Below, piece after piece: positions 44,472 to 53,960 of a DNA stretch of 64,000 nt. Position 1 is the first letter of the stretch; each line of letters starts with the position of its first letter. Origin of the DNA: Pseudoxanthomonas mexicana (lineage in GTDB: Bacteria; Pseudomonadota; Gammaproteobacteria; Xanthomonadales; Xanthomonadaceae); NCBI RefSeq assembly GCF_010093385.1, contig NZ_PDWV01000014.1, positions 1-64,000 of the forward strand, given 5' to 3'. The translations under genes were made by a program, and so were the position numbers. The notes under the pieces were generated by a model. It saw nothing but the letters and a program-made list of their open reading frames with translations. It made no database searches and was not told where the DNA came from.

Positions 44472-44472
44472 C

Positions 44473-44685
44473 ATGCAACTGGCCAGCACCTTGACTTGCC
44501 CTGTATGCGGTCATCGGGCAACAGAGACCATGTCCATAGACTCATGTCAGTTCTTCTATGAATGCGTGAACTGCAATAAGTTGATTCAGCCCAAAACAGG
44601 CGATTGCTGCGTTTTCTGTTCTTCCGGCCCGGTGCCGTGCCCGCCTATTCAACGGCACAGCTCCTGCTGTTCTGGCGCAGCCTAG
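44473..44685 (+). CDS. GDCCVxC domain-containing protein
   Basis: A 70-residue cytoplasmic protein rich in cysteine: LTCPVCGHRATETM, ECVNCNKLIQPKTGDCCVFCSSG, then CPPIQ and a terminal CC. The GDCCVxC signature defines a small family often found beside mercury genes, some members of which carry selenocysteine; here all positions are Cys. It may bind mercury or another thiophilic metal. Start is ATG 44473, or GTG 44464 overlapping the merP stop. Function is not established. Confidence 0.75.
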   Translation: MQLASTLTCPVCGHRATETMSIDSCQFFYECVNCNKLIQPKTGDCCVFCSSGPVPCPPIQRHSSCCSGAA

Positions 44686-44760
44686 CTAACCCCTCCTGGG
44701 CGGGGACACCGTTTTACCTAGTCTTTGAGCGGCGCAAGTAGACAGCAGACGTCACCGCGA

Positions 44761-45285
44761 TCAATTGGCGAGAAGTTGCTTCATCTGGGCGATCTCTTGC
44801 TTCTGCGAGGTGATGATGTCCAGGCAGAGTCTGGTCAGCTCGGGATCCTTCAGGCGGTTTTCTTCGCACATCAGGATGGCGCCGGCATGATGGGGAATCA
44901 TAGAGCGGATGAACTGCCGATCAGTCACCGCGGCCTGCGTACGGATTCCCCACCAACAGAACAGCATGAACGCCACGGTCACGCTGGCCAGGATCAGGTT
45001 ACGCCGACGATCGGGGTACATGCTGGACATGAGCCAAAGCTCGATCAACAGCATCGGCGCAGCCATTAGCCCTGCCATGTAGAGCTGGTTGACGTTGTGA
45101 TAGACGTTGGCCCACTGATCGACCATGGCATACATCAGGGCGTACATAGCCAGGAACGACAGGGCCATCATCAGCAGCAGGCGACCGTAGTGCCCCTGAT
45201 GCGTCTGACCGGGACTTCCTTGCGAGGCGTGTTGCCCTAGATGCTGCGTGTGCGTGCTTTCGTGCTTACCGTGCGAAGAAGACAT
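44761..45285 (-). CDS. DUF305 domain-containing membrane protein
   Basis: A 174-residue protein from ATG 45285: His-rich start (SSSHGKHESTHTQHLGQH), membrane helices about residues 38-60, 66-88 and 98-118, then the DUF305 motif DRQFIRSMIPHHAGAILMCEEN and a C-terminal helix. DUF305 proteins are frequent in copper and silver islands and carry conserved His/Met residues likely to bind metal in the periplasm. It is the last gene of the minus-strand copper cluster, 75 nt after the EF-hand gene. Confidence 0.75.
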   Translation of the reverse strand: MSSSHGKHESTHTQHLGQHASQGSPGQTHQGHYGRLLLMMALSFLAMYALMYAMVDQWANVYHNVNQLYMAGLMAAPMLLIELWLMSSMYPDRRRNLILASVTVAFMLFCWWGIRTQAAVTDRQFIRSMIPHHAGAILMCEENRLKDPELTRLCLDIITSQKQEIAQMKQLLAN

Positions 45286-45359
45286 GTCGATCTCCGTGGG
45301 AATAGCAGAACATCGCCGAATCCCGGGGGCCAAGGACCCAGCCCCCGGGGAGATAGCAG

Positions 45360-45674
45360 TTACATACCCTTGCCGGCAGCGAATTCCTGCGGGCTCAGCT
45401 TGCCGTCCTTGTTGCTATCGAGCATGCCAAAGTGGGGTGCCAGCTTGTGCTTGGCCAGCTCTTCCTTGGACAACGAGCCGTCCTTGTTGGCATCGAGCTT
45501 AGTGAAGTCGGCATCGGCCGCGGCCGGCTTGTGCTGACCATGCTCCTGCTTCTTATGATCCATCGGCTTGTGCTGGCCGTGGTCGGTGGTGGGCGTGGTG
45601 GTCTGGCCACCGGCGAAGGCCGCGCCGGCCATCAGGAACAGGGCCATCATCGAGAGGGAGGCATAACGCTTCAT
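45360..45674 (-). CDS. Secreted EF-hand protein in the copper operon
   Basis: A 104-residue protein with signal peptide (LSMMALFLMAGAAFA), a His/Lys-rich stretch (DHGQHKPMDHKKQEHGQHK) and two EF-hand loops: DANKDGSLSKEEL and DSNKDGKLSPQEF. It is periplasmic, and binding of calcium through the loops and metal through the His stretch is likely. It lies 28 nt after copF. EF-hand proteins occur in several cop clusters, but their role is not defined. Start ATG 45674 is chosen for the signal peptide. Confidence 0.78.
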   Translation of the reverse strand: MKRYASLSMMALFLMAGAAFAGGQTTTPTTDHGQHKPMDHKKQEHGQHKPAAADADFTKLDANKDGSLSKEELAKHKLAPHFGMLDSNKDGKLSPQEFAAGKGM

Positions 45675-45702
45675 TGCAGTACTCCTTGTGGGATATGAGC
45701 CA

Positions 45703-48129
45703 TCAGTGACAGGAATGGCCGCGCGCAGGCTCATCGGCGCGGTCAGGGTGAGAGGTGGCAACAACGGTGGAGCCGGACAAACGCAAGGCATTGGTGACCA
45801 CCGAAACCGAGCTCAGGCTCATGGCCAGGGCCGCCATCATCGGACTGAGCAAAAGGCCGAAGCTGGGGTACAGCAGGCCGGCGGCGATGGGCACGCCGAT
45901 GGCGTTGTAGACGAAGGCGAAGCCCAGGTTCTGCTTCATGTTGGCCACTGTCGAAGACGAGATGGCACGGGCTTGCACGATGCGCCTCAAATCACCCTTG
46001 ACCAGGGTGAGCTGGGCGCTGGACATGGCCACATCCGTGCCCGTCCCCATCGCGATGCCCACATCGGCTGCCGCCAGGGCCGGCGCATCGTTGATGCCAT
46101 CGCCGGCCATGGCCACACGACGCCCTTGGGCTTTGAGTTGCTGGACCAGTTCGGCCTTGTCCTGAGGTTTGACGCCGCCACGCACATCGTCGATGCCCAG
46201 CGTGCGCCCCACGGCCTCGGCCGTGGCCTGTGCGTCACCGGAGGCCATCACCACGTGCAGGCCATCGGCACGTAGCAGGTTCAAGGCAGGCAAGGTCGTG
46301 GCTTTGATGGGATCAGCCACCGCAATGGCGCCGGCCAACCGCCCATTGACCGCCAGGAACATCACGCTGGCGCCTTCTTTGCGAAGACGCTCGGCGCTGC
46401 TCTGCAAGGGGGCTACATCGGCGCCAACCGATGCCATCAGGCTTTGGTTGCCGAGCACGACATCCTGATCGGCCACGCGCCCGCGAACGCCTTGGCCGGT
46501 GAGCGAATCAAAATCCTGGGCGGCCACCAGGTTCAAGCCACGTCGTTGGGCTTCAGCCACGATGGCCTCGGCCAGGGGGTGCTCACTGCCCTGCTCCAGG
46601 CTGCCGGCCAAACGAAGGATCTGATCGGCGTCGAAACCGGCGTAGGAGAGCGTGTCGCGAAAGGCTGGACGTCCCTCGGTCAACGTACCGGTCTTGTCCA
46701 CGATCAAGGTGTCGATCAGACGTAGCTGTTCGATCGCCTGAGCGTCGCGGAACAGAACTCCGACCTGCGCAGCGCGGCCGGTGGCGACCATGATCGACAT
46801 GGGGGTAGCCAAACCCAGGGCACACGGGCACGCAATGATCAGAACCGATACGGCATTGAGGACGGCAAAGGTCCATGACGGTTCGGGTCCAAACAGGCCC
46901 CATCCGAAGAAGGTAAGCACCGCCGTGGCCAGCACGGCCAGAACGAACCAGTACGCCACCTTGTCCGCCATACGCTGCATCGGCGCGCGAGAGCGCTGGG
47001 CCTGGGCCACCAACTGCACAATCTGCGACAGTACCGTCCCGGATCCGACTTTGTCCGCCCGGATGACCAGGGCGCCCGTCCCGTTGAGCGTGGCGCCTAT
47101 GACGTGGTCACCGACAGTCTTCTCCACCGGAATGGGTTCACCGGTCAGCATCGACTCATCGACACTGGTGCGACCTTCGATGACTTCCCCATCGACCGGC
47201 ACCTTCTCGCCCGGTCGTACGCGAAGCAGATCACCCACATGCACGTGATCCAGCGCAACGTCCTCTTCGCCCCCATCGGGCTTGACGCGGCGTGCCGTCT
47301 TGGGCGCCAACCCCAGCAGCGACTTGATGGCTGCCGAGGTTTTGGAGCGCGCCCGCAGTTCCAGCAGCTGGCCGAGCAGCGTGAGCGAGACGATGACCGC
47401 CGCTGCTTCGAAGTAGACCCCCACCCGTCCATGCTCGCGGAAAGAGTCCGGAAACAGGCCCGGCGTCACGGTGGCCACCACGCTGTAGCCAAACGCGGCG
47501 GCCACGCCGATGCCGATCAGCGTCCACATGTTGGGGCTGCGATTGCCGATGGACTGTAGGCAGCGCACAAAGAAAGGCCACCCCGCCCAGAGCACCACCG
47601 GGGCGCTCAGCACGAGCTCAATCCAGGTGCGCGCCTGCGTGGACAAGCCGGGCAGACGATGTCCCAGCATGGCCAAGACCAGGACGATCAACGTCAAAGG
47701 CAACGTCCACCAGAAGCGTCGGGTGAAATCGCGTAACTCCGGATTGTCGTCCTCCTCCAGCGACGGCATCTCCGGCTCCAGTGCCATGCCGCAGATCGGA
47801 CAGGTGCCGGGACCTGGCTGACGAATCTGCGGATGCATCGGACAGGTATAGACCGTGGCATGGGTATCGCGGGGGGGAGCCACCGCTGCTGGGGCGGTCA
47901 TTTCAACTTGCTGGGCAGCACCGTCCGTATAACGGTCGGGATTAGTGATGAACCGCTCTCGGCATCTGGCTGAGCAGAAGTGATACTTCGTTCCGCCATG
48001 CAGAGCGTGGTACGGCGTTCTAGCCGCGGAGACCTGCATACCGCATACCGGATCACGCACCGAGTCTGGACCATCGCTGGCACCCTGCGGCATCGCCTTG
48101 CCGGCTTCATCGTGGGAATGAGGGGACAT
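45703..48129 (-). CDS. copF: Copper P-type ATPase CopF with YHS and metal-binding domains
   Basis: An 808-residue P1B ATPase. In place of HMA domains it has a YHS domain ([33 protein letters not shown], residues about 25-60) and a heavy-metal-binding domain ([24 protein letters not shown], about 92-116). The membrane part carries CPC, then [13 protein letters not shown] and GDGINDAPA. It corresponds to CopF of the xanthomonad copLABMGCDF cluster and to PcoF/SilP-type pumps. It would export Cu(I)/Ag(I) to the periplasm, where CopA and CopB act. Forty nt separate it from copG. Confidence 0.88.
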   Translation of the reverse strand: MSPHSHDEAGKAMPQGASDGPDSVRDPVCGMQVSAARTPYHALHGGTKYHFCSARCRERFITNPDRYTDGAAQQVEMTAPAAVAPPRDTHATVYTCPMHPQIRQPGPGTCPICGMALEPEMPSLEEDDNPELRDFTRRFWWTLPLTLIVLVLAMLGHRLPGLSTQARTWIELVLSAPVVLWAGWPFFVRCLQSIGNRSPNMWTLIGIGVAAAFGYSVVATVTPGLFPDSFREHGRVGVYFEAAAVIVSLTLLGQLLELRARSKTSAAIKSLLGLAPKTARRVKPDGGEEDVALDHVHVGDLLRVRPGEKVPVDGEVIEGRTSVDESMLTGEPIPVEKTVGDHVIGATLNGTGALVIRADKVGSGTVLSQIVQLVAQAQRSRAPMQRMADKVAYWFVLAVLATAVLTFFGWGLFGPEPSWTFAVLNAVSVLIIACPCALGLATPMSIMVATGRAAQVGVLFRDAQAIEQLRLIDTLIVDKTGTLTEGRPAFRDTLSYAGFDADQILRLAGSLEQGSEHPLAEAIVAEAQRRGLNLVAAQDFDSLTGQGVRGRVADQDVVLGNQSLMASVGADVAPLQSSAERLRKEGASVMFLAVNGRLAGAIAVADPIKATTLPALNLLRADGLHVVMASGDAQATAEAVGRTLGIDDVRGGVKPQDKAELVQQLKAQGRRVAMAGDGINDAPALAAADVGIAMGTGTDVAMSSAQLTLVKGDLRRIVQARAISSSTVANMKQNLGFAFVYNAIGVPIAAGLLYPSFGLLLSPMMAALAMSLSSVSVVTNALRLSGSTVVATSHPDRADEPARGHSCH

Positions 48130-48169
48130 GGATCACTCTGGGCTGGAAGAAGGGATCGCGAGCAAACTG

Positions 48170-48715
48170 TCAGCTGCGTTGACCGTGCAGGACGTAAGGC
48201 TGCGTGGTGCCATCGGGCAGTACAAATTCCACCGTATAGGGTTGAACACGTCCGTCGGGCATCTCCATGCCAGGAGAACCGGCAGGCATCCCCGGTAGCA
48301 CTAATCCACGGCCTACCGGGCGCTCACGCAACAGGCGCAGGATGTCTTGCACCGGCACATGACCTTCGACGATGTAGCCATCGATCTCGGCGGTATGGCA
48401 CGAGCCGCGTCCATAAGGAACGCCCAAGCGCGCCTTGATCGGGTTCAGGTCTTCGCTGTTGTGCACCTCAACCGTAAAACCTGCTTTCTCCAGATGCTCC
48501 ACCCACAGTTGGCAGCAACCGCAGGTCGCACTCTTATGTACTTTGACCAACGGCAACGGACGCTGCGGTTGAGTGACCTGCTGCGCAGCCGCCGATGTCG
48601 GAGATTGGGCGTCCGATGCCGCCTCTGAATTGACAGCCGATTCGGGGCGCGCGCATGCGGTCAGCGACAAGGCCGTGGCCAGCAGAAAGAGACAGCTGCG
48701 TGAAGTGTTCATCAT
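48170..48715 (-). CDS. copG: DUF411 copper-binding protein CopG
   Basis: About 181 residues with a lipoprotein-like signal (LLATALSLTACARPE). The DUF411 domain carries ATCGCCQLWVEHLEKAGF and GRGSCHTAEIDGYIVEGHVP; the conserved Cys and His residues bind copper in characterised relatives. It sits between copM and copF, the position of copG in Xanthomonas and Stenotrophomonas clusters. It is periplasmic, probably with a redox role on Cu(I)/Cu(II). Two successive ATGs (48715, 48712) are possible; the ribosome site AAGGA fits the second better. Confidence 0.82.
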   Translation of the reverse strand: MMNTSRSCLFLLATALSLTACARPESAVNSEAASDAQSPTSAAAQQVTQPQRPLPLVKVHKSATCGCCQLWVEHLEKAGFTVEVHNSEDLNPIKARLGVPYGRGSCHTAEIDGYIVEGHVPVQDILRLLRERPVGRGLVLPGMPAGSPGMEMPDGRVQPYTVEFVLPDGTTQPYVLHGQRS

Positions 48716-48782
48716 GCTTCCTTAAGAGATGCCCGAGCGCCGAGGCGCTCGGGCGTGGAGCCGGGGCAGCTCCATGAAGGGA

Positions 48783-49631
48783 TCAATGCTGGTGATCGTG
48801 GCCGTCATCGGCCTTGGGAGCTGGCTCGGCTGGTTTGGCTGGCATGGAACCGTGCTGATCGTGCTCGCCCTCGGACTTGGCCTGCGCAGGTTGCTTTGCC
48901 GGCTCGGCCGCATGCACGTGCGTCTTGCCGTCGGCATGCACATGCGTGGTGCCTTCCTTAGGCTTGCTCATGTCCATGCCCATGCCACCTGCTTCATGCC
49001 CCTGGCCATGGCCATGGCCATCACCCATCTCTTCGCTATCACCGCCGCCATGGTGATCTGCACCCGCTTCCTCGCCATGCGAGTGCCCGCCGGTCTCACC
49101 GCCACCGTGTGAATGGCCATCACTGCTGGCTACCAACGCCTGGTAGCCGGCCTTGTCCAGCTTGGGCAGCTTCTGCAGGAAGGCCGACATGTTCCAGATG
49201 AACTCATCGTCCATGCTGCCGCCCCACGCAGGCATGCCGCTGGCCTTGATGCCGTGCTTGATCACCCAGAACGCCTCAGCTGGACCCACCGGGTGCTTGC
49301 TTAGGTTTGGTGGCGCGGGGTACAGACCCTTGCTCATCTCGGTGGCCGCCGCATCTGGCGAAAGATGACAGGTCACACACATAGCGTTGTAGTTGCCCGC
49401 ACCCTGGCGGATACGCTCAGGATCATCCAGGTTCGTGGGTACCTGAAGCTTGGCGGCGCGCACCTCAATGGAACGCTCACGCGCCGTTTCAAGTAGCGCA
49501 TACACCGGGCGACTATGCGGATCATCAGCGGCCACGTTGTACACGCCCAGAGAGACCGCGGCGGTTGCGACCACCGCAACCAATGCCACGCCGGCGCCGA
49601 GCCATACCCACATCTTCTTGTTGGATTTCAT
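48783..49631 (-). CDS. copM: Cytochrome c with His/Met-rich tail, CopM
   Basis: A 282-residue protein with an N-terminal anchor or signal (VWLGAGVALVAVVATAAVSLG). The cytochrome c domain has CVTCH for heme attachment (about residue 85) and axial Met in GIKASGMPAWGG. From residue about 170 the tail is a metal-binding sequence (GHSHGGGE, HGHGQGHE, HVHADGKTHVH) ending HDHQH. It matches the cytochrome-bearing CopM of xanthomonad cop clusters and may move electrons during periplasmic Cu oxidation. It lies 12 nt after copB. Confidence 0.82.
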   Translation of the reverse strand: MKSNKKMWVWLGAGVALVAVVATAAVSLGVYNVAADDPHSRPVYALLETARERSIEVRAAKLQVPTNLDDPERIRQGAGNYNAMCVTCHLSPDAAATEMSKGLYPAPPNLSKHPVGPAEAFWVIKHGIKASGMPAWGGSMDDEFIWNMSAFLQKLPKLDKAGYQALVASSDGHSHGGGETGGHSHGEEAGADHHGGGDSEEMGDGHGHGQGHEAGGMGMDMSKPKEGTTHVHADGKTHVHAAEPAKQPAQAKSEGEHDQHGSMPAKPAEPAPKADDGHDHQH

Positions 49632-49643
49632 TGTCAGTTCCCC

Positions 49644-50915
49644 TTAGAACCAGGTACGAAGGCCGATGACCAAGCGCGTGTCTTCAAAAGACTCGCCATG
49701 ATCGCGTCGCATGTCTGCGGTATTGCCAAACGCACGCTCGTACACCACGCCGATGTAGGGAGCGAACTTTCGGGTGAACTCATAACGAAGTCGCAGGCCC
49801 GCCTCAGCGGTACTCAGACCCGAACCTATTCCGCGCAATGGATCGTTCTTGCCATACGCCGTGACCTCCACCAGCGGCTGCAGGATCAGCCGATTGGTCA
49901 GCAGCAGTTCGTACTCGGCCTCGACATTGGCAGCAGTCTGGCCGCCTTCGCCGAGATAGGCTGTGGCGGATACTTCGAACTTCATCGGTGCCAAGCCCTG
50001 TACGCCGATAGCGGCGAAGTTCTGCGAAGCCCCCGGCTTGAAGTCATGGCGCACACCGGCTACCACATCCCACCACGTGGAGATACTGCGGCCGTAGAGC
50101 ACTTCCAGATCAGCCGACTCGGTCTGACCATCTGTGCGTTCGCCTTCACTGCGGAACCAGACGCGATTGAGGTCCGTACCGATCCAACCCTGACCCTCCC
50201 AACCCAGCCCGGTGCCCGGATCGGCATCCCAGGCTTCCAGGCGATTGAGCAGTACGTAGCTCTTGATCGAATTGTCATGCACCGGATGCGCGTGTGCGGG
50301 CGCGATGGCCGCCTGACGATCAGCCTCGGTCACCGCAGGAATCGGGGTGCGCGGCTGCGTTGGTGCGACAGGCCCATGTCCCATCTGACTGTGGTCCATG
50401 CCCTCCATCGATTGCATGCCAGCTTCTGGCGTAGCGGATGCGGGCGAACCGTGGCCCATCTGCGAATGGTCCATCCCCTGCATCGCAGGCGTGGACGTGC
50501 TGGAGGCGTCGGACGCAGCGGGCTGTGCCATCTGACTGTGATCCATGCCCTGCATCGGCTGCGTCTGCGCTTTGGGCGCTGCAGGTGTACTCGCGGGCGA
50601 GCTGTGCCCCATCTGCGAGTGGTCCATGCCCTGCATGGCAGGCTCGGCTGCTTGAGCCGGCGGCGCGGCATGGCCCATCGCCGCATGATCGATAGTCGCT
50701 TCGCTGGTCTTGGCCGGTGTTGTAGGTTTGGGGGCTGGCGCAGGCTTTGATGTCGGCGCCTGATGTGCAGAGTGATCCTGAGCCTGGGTCTGCGCGCCCT
50801 GCTCCATCGGCATGGAGCCGTGCTGCATGGATTGGGCGCTGGCCGCATTGGCCAGGGCCAGCGAGATAGCCAGGGTCAGCGCAGTCAGGGTGGTATTGCG
50901 TCTATTGATGTTCAT
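49644..50915 (-). CDS. copB: Outer-membrane copper resistance protein CopB
   Basis: A 423-residue protein from ATG 50915, which overlaps the copA stop as ATGA. A signal peptide ends ANAASAQ. Residues about 25-195 are Met/His-rich with repeated MDHSQMGH-type units that bind copper. The C-terminal half is the beta-barrel CopB domain ([30 protein letters not shown] end). It sequesters or exports periplasmic copper at the outer membrane. The intact gene contrasts with the 19-codon stub at 7,855. Confidence 0.92.
   Translation of the reverse strand: MNINRRNTTLTALTLAISLALANAASAQSMQHGSMPMEQGAQTQAQDHSAHQAPTSKPAPAPKPTTPAKTSEATIDHAAMGHAAPPAQAAEPAMQGMDHSQMGHSSPASTPAAPKAQTQPMQGMDHSQMAQPAASDASSTSTPAMQGMDHSQMGHGSPASATPEAGMQSMEGMDHSQMGHGPVAPTQPRTPIPAVTEADRQAAIAPAHAHPVHDNSIKSYVLLNRLEAWDADPGTGLGWEGQGWIGTDLNRVWFRSEGERTDGQTESADLEVLYGRSISTWWDVVAGVRHDFKPGASQNFAAIGVQGLAPMKFEVSATAYLGEGGQTAANVEAEYELLLTNRLILQPLVEVTAYGKNDPLRGIGSGLSTAEAGLRLRYEFTRKFAPYIGVVYERAFGNTADMRRDHGESFEDTRLVIGLRTWF
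50383..50640 (-). repeat. Four coding repeats [11 protein letters not shown] in copB
   Basis: Four near-identical units (starts about 50,383, 50,456, 50,527 and 50,609) encode MDHSQM motifs separated by Ala/Ser/Pro linkers. They are metal-binding modules and a source of copy-number variation by slippage. Confidence 0.75.
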
Positions 50916-52780
50916 TCGTCGACCCTCACCGTGCGCATCATTCCGGCTTCCATGTGATAGAGCAGGTGGCAATGGAACGCCCAGCTGCCCAACGCATCGG
51001 CACGCACGCGATACGTACGTCGGCTGCCTGGCGGCATGTCCACCGTGTGCTTGCGCACCATGAAGTTGCCGCTATCGTCTTCCACATCGCTCCACATGCC
51101 GTGCAAATGGATCGGGTGGGTCATCATCGTGTCGTTGACCAATACGATGCGCATGCGCTCGCCGTAGTTCAGCCGTAGCGGCTCGACATCGGAAAACTTC
51201 TGACCATTGAAACCCCAGGAGAATTTCTCCATGTGTCCGGTCAGATGCAGCTCGATCTCGCGACCGGGGTCGCGTCCGTCAGGGTCTTCAAAGGTGCTCT
51301 TGAGCATGGAATACGTCAGTACATGACGGCCGTTATCGCGCAGGCCATTGCCCGGATCGTCCAAGCGCGAAGTCACGCTCATGGCTTGGTTGTCCAACAG
51401 GGGATTGTTGGTCTCGCTGGCAGGGTGTGATTGCATGCCCCCATGCTGCATGCCGGCCATGGCACCATCGCCGGCGGCGGGCATCGCGTGACCCGCATGG
51501 GCCGAGGCCTCATTGCCGCTGGCAGGTGGGGTCATGCCGGGCATGCCCATGGCTGCACCACAGCCGCCTTCCATGCCCTTGCTGCCGCCAGACATATCCA
51601 TCGATCCATGATCCATGCCCATGTCTGCCATCGTCAGCAGCGGCCGGGGATCCACAGACGGAAGAGGCGCGCGTAGTCCTTCGCGCACGGCGAGCGTGCC
51701 GCTGACGTAGCCGGTGCGACCGGAGTCCTGGGCAAAGATGGTGAATGCGTCCTGCCCGGAGGGCTCCACGATCACATCGAAGGTTTCTGCTACTGCAATG
51801 CGGAACTCGTCGACCGAAACCGGATGGACGTACAAGCCATCCGCCGCGACCACGGTCATCTTCAACCCCGGAATACGCACATCGAAGTACGTCATGGCAG
51901 AGCCATTGATGAAACGCAGACGCACCTTCTCGCCACTGCGGAACAACCCGGTCCAGTTGCCCAGAGAGGTCGTGCCGTTCATCAGGTAGGTGTAGGTGTT
52001 GGCGTTGACGTCGGACAGATCCGTGGGCGTCATTCGCATCACGCCCCACATCTTGCGATCTTCCAACGTGGCCGACAGACCATTGCGCTTCACATCGCGC
52101 GCGAAATCGCCGACCGTGCGCTTGTAGTAGTTGTCATGGCCCGGCATCTTCTTCAAACGATCGAACAGGGCCGTCGGGTCCAGGTCTGTCCAATCGCTCA
52201 GCATCACGACGTAGTCGCGATCGAAGCTGAAAGGCTCTGGCTCCAGTGGATCGATCACGATCGGTCCATAAAGCCCAGCTTGTTCCTGGAAACCTGAGTG
52301 GCTGTGGTACCAGTAGGTTCCGCCCTGATGCAGGGTGAACCTATAGTGGTAGGTCTCACCACGTCCGATGCCGTCAAAGCTCAGGCCCGGCACGCCGTCC
52401 ATGTTGGCCGGCAGAATGATGCCGTGCCAATGGATGGAAGTATCCGTGCCATGGAGGGAGTTGGCCGGCAATGCATTGGAGACACGCAGGTTGACCGTGG
52501 TGCCTTCCCGCCACCGCAGCAACGGCGCCGGAACGGACCCGTTGACCGTGATCGCGGTGCGGGTCTTGCCGGTGAAGTTCATCGGCGTCTCGCCGATGGT
52601 CAGGTCAAACTCGGTGCCCGACAATACGTTGGCTTGTCCGGGGCCCTTGAGCGCCCAACTGGCTTTGGGCCAGAACCCCAATCCTGCGACTGCGCCTCCC
52701 AAGGCCAAGCCTTGGACAAATCGCCGCCGCGAAGGCAGCAGCGGTCCACCATGTGGACCACGAAAATCATCATGCGACAT
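50912..52780 (-). CDS. copA: Multicopper oxidase CopA, intact copy
   Basis: A 622-residue periplasmic multicopper oxidase exported by Tat (SRRRFVQG, then [14 protein letters not shown]). Copper ligands are in HWHG, HSHSG, HPIHLHG and the C-terminal [13 protein letters not shown]. Between the domains is a Met-rich insert ([21 protein letters not shown]) that can take up several extra Cu ions. It oxidises Cu(I) and stores copper. It is 113 nt downstream of copL with a stem-loop between, and its stop overlaps copB. Close paralog of the frameshifted copy at 7,911. Confidence 0.93.
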   Translation of the reverse strand: MSHDDFRGPHGGPLLPSRRRFVQGLALGGAVAGLGFWPKASWALKGPGQANVLSGTEFDLTIGETPMNFTGKTRTAITVNGSVPAPLLRWREGTTVNLRVSNALPANSLHGTDTSIHWHGIILPANMDGVPGLSFDGIGRGETYHYRFTLHQGGTYWYHSHSGFQEQAGLYGPIVIDPLEPEPFSFDRDYVVMLSDWTDLDPTALFDRLKKMPGHDNYYKRTVGDFARDVKRNGLSATLEDRKMWGVMRMTPTDLSDVNANTYTYLMNGTTSLGNWTGLFRSGEKVRLRFINGSAMTYFDVRIPGLKMTVVAADGLYVHPVSVDEFRIAVAETFDVIVEPSGQDAFTIFAQDSGRTGYVSGTLAVREGLRAPLPSVDPRPLLTMADMGMDHGSMDMSGGSKGMEGGCGAAMGMPGMTPPASGNEASAHAGHAMPAAGDGAMAGMQHGGMQSHPASETNNPLLDNQAMSVTSRLDDPGNGLRDNGRHVLTYSMLKSTFEDPDGRDPGREIELHLTGHMEKFSWGFNGQKFSDVEPLRLNYGERMRIVLVNDTMMTHPIHLHGMWSDVEDDSGNFMVRKHTVDMPPGSRRTYRVRADALGSWAFHCHLLYHMEAGMMRTVRVDE

Positions 52781-52867
52781 GTAAATGCTCCAAGCGTCGT
52801 GTTGCCACCGGCAGGCGGTGGTACAGAGCGGGTGGCTGGCCTATACAGGCATGCAAGCCACACCAAC

Positions 52868-52884
52868 GGCGCCATTGCGGCGCC
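52868..52884 (-). promoter_or_regulatory. Stem-loop 9 nt after the copL stop (intact locus)
   Basis: A perfect 6-bp stem GGCGCC-ATTGC-GGCGCC between copL and copA. It begins after the same 9-nt gap as at the other two CopL-like genes. No T-run follows on the minus strand. Confidence 0.55.
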
Positions 52885-52893
52885 TAGGGACGC

Positions 52894-53313
52894 TTAGCCG
52901 ATCGGTGGTCGGATCAGATGAGGCAAGGCAGGCGCCGGATGCCCCAAGGGCAGCGGCATGACATCCAGGCCCAAGGCCAGTTGTACCGAAACATGCAGGC
53001 GCGCAGGCAATGCGCTCGCGCACGCGTGCACGCAGGCGCACCGGCACGCAGACGACTTGCAACAGTCGGGGCCGGCATGATCGCCGTGCCCAGTGCCAGC
53101 CTTTTCAATCGATGTGGCATCGGGATGATGCTCAGCACTGTGATGGGCGACGCAGTCTTCGTCGACTTGCACCGCGGCAGCGACTTCGCTGGCCTGCTCT
53201 TCCATCACCGGATTCATACTGACCGACGCAAACGCCGACCACGCCCCGTTAAGCACGAGCATGGCGATCAGGATCAGTCGCAGTAGAAGTGAGGAGGCTG
53301 ACACGGGCGACAT
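52894..53313 (-). CDS. copL: CopL family metal-binding leader protein (intact locus)
   Basis: A 139-residue protein with a hydrophobic signal (LLLRLILIAMLVLNGAWSAFA), His-rich middle (CVAHHSAEHHPDA), the cluster DCCKSSACRCACVHACAS and the family ending LPHLIRPPIG. copL is required for copper-induced transcription or translation of copAB in Xanthomonas. The last codons form the palindromic CCGACCACCGATCGG and are followed by TAA and, after 9 nt, a stem-loop. It heads copL-copA-copB-copM-copG-copF. The very short upstream region (TTGTCT and TAAAGT just before ATG) suggests a short or absent leader. Confidence 0.88.
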   Translation of the reverse strand: MSPVSASSLLLRLILIAMLVLNGAWSAFASVSMNPVMEEQASEVAAAVQVDEDCVAHHSAEHHPDATSIEKAGTGHGDHAGPDCCKSSACRCACVHACASALPARLHVSVQLALGLDVMPLPLGHPAPALPHLIRPPIG

Positions 53314-53359
53314 GGTAAATCACTTTAGACAAGGCGCGCGTGTATCGGTCGTGAACAAA

Positions 53360-53379
53360 ATCTCAGGCAGGCCTGAGAT
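53360..53379 (-). terminator. Terminator of the XRE regulator gene
   Basis: ATCTCAGG-CAGG-CCTGAGAT is a perfect 8-bp stem. On the minus strand it is followed by TTTTG. It lies 110 nt after the XRE stop and isolates that gene from copL. Confidence 0.65.
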
Positions 53380-53489
53380 GCCGCGCCCCGTTAGTCGCGC
53401 TAGCCGCGCCCACTGGTGTTCCATCCGGGGGCGCTCCAAAGGGCCGGGTTGAAGCGAAGTGCTGCCCATAAAGCGAGCGACCGTACGGC

Positions 53490-53840
53490 CTACTTCTCGG
53501 ATGTGCTCTCGATCAGCTTCACCAGCTCGCGCTTCTGCTGCTTGCTGAGCGAGCCCCAGCGTAGGAGCAACTTGGCCAGCAGATCATCATCGGTGTACAG
53601 CAACGCGGCGGGGATCCCCAACGCTTGAGCCAACCGCTCAGCGGTCTCCAGCTTCGGCTCGTGCTTGCCACGCTCGTACTGGTTGATTCGGGGGCTGGCC
53701 ACGTGAGGATCCAGACCGGCCCGGATGCCCAACTCCTTCTGCGACAAGCCCGTGTGCAGGCGGGCTTGTTTGAGGCGTCGAGCGAAGGTCGGTGTTGAGT
53801 CGACTGACAAAGTCACGCGCGCACCCCATGGAGACCCCAT
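53490..53840 (-). CDS. XRE-family helix-turn-helix regulator
   Basis: A 116-residue protein: ARRLKQARLHTGLSQKELGIRAGLDPHVASPRINQYERGKHEPKLETAERLAQALGIP is a complete Cro/CI-type HTH, and a short helical tail (LLRWGSLSKQQKRELVKLIEST) follows. It has no effector domain. ATG 53840 is used; GTG 9 codons later is possible. The palindrome CTAAGATATTCTTAG lies 30 nt upstream and probably serves autoregulation; the same palindrome marks both BPSL0761-SseB units 40 kb away. It is likely the local regulator of the mobile element's accessory genes. Confidence 0.8.
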   Translation of the reverse strand: MGSPWGARVTLSVDSTPTFARRLKQARLHTGLSQKELGIRAGLDPHVASPRINQYERGKHEPKLETAERLAQALGIPAALLYTDDDLLAKLLLRWGSLSKQQKRELVKLIESTSEK

Positions 53841-53870
53841 AAGGATGGCGGATGTACCCTGCCTTGCATA

Positions 53871-53885
53871 CTAAGATATTCTTAG
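53871..53885. promoter_or_regulatory. CTAAG-N5-CTTAG operator, site C
   Basis: CTAAGATATTCTTAG lies between the XRE gene and the divergent unknown gene at 53,961. It matches sites A and B. It is positioned to control both directions. Confidence 0.65.
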
Positions 53886-53960
53886 CTTTGAGGCAACCGG
53901 CGACCCCGGTAGCGCTGCCATCGCCAGGAGCCACGCCGCTCCCTCACCCCCGGAACCCGC

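Noticed and set aside
44686-44716. CCCC...GGGG hairpin followed by TTTT after the mer genes
   Set aside because: Only four GC pairs with a long gap to the T-run; too weak to call a terminator.
50383-50640. Regular repeats that might suggest a CRISPR array
   Set aside because: They encode MDHSQM metal-binding units in copB; spacers are coding linkers and spacing is irregular.
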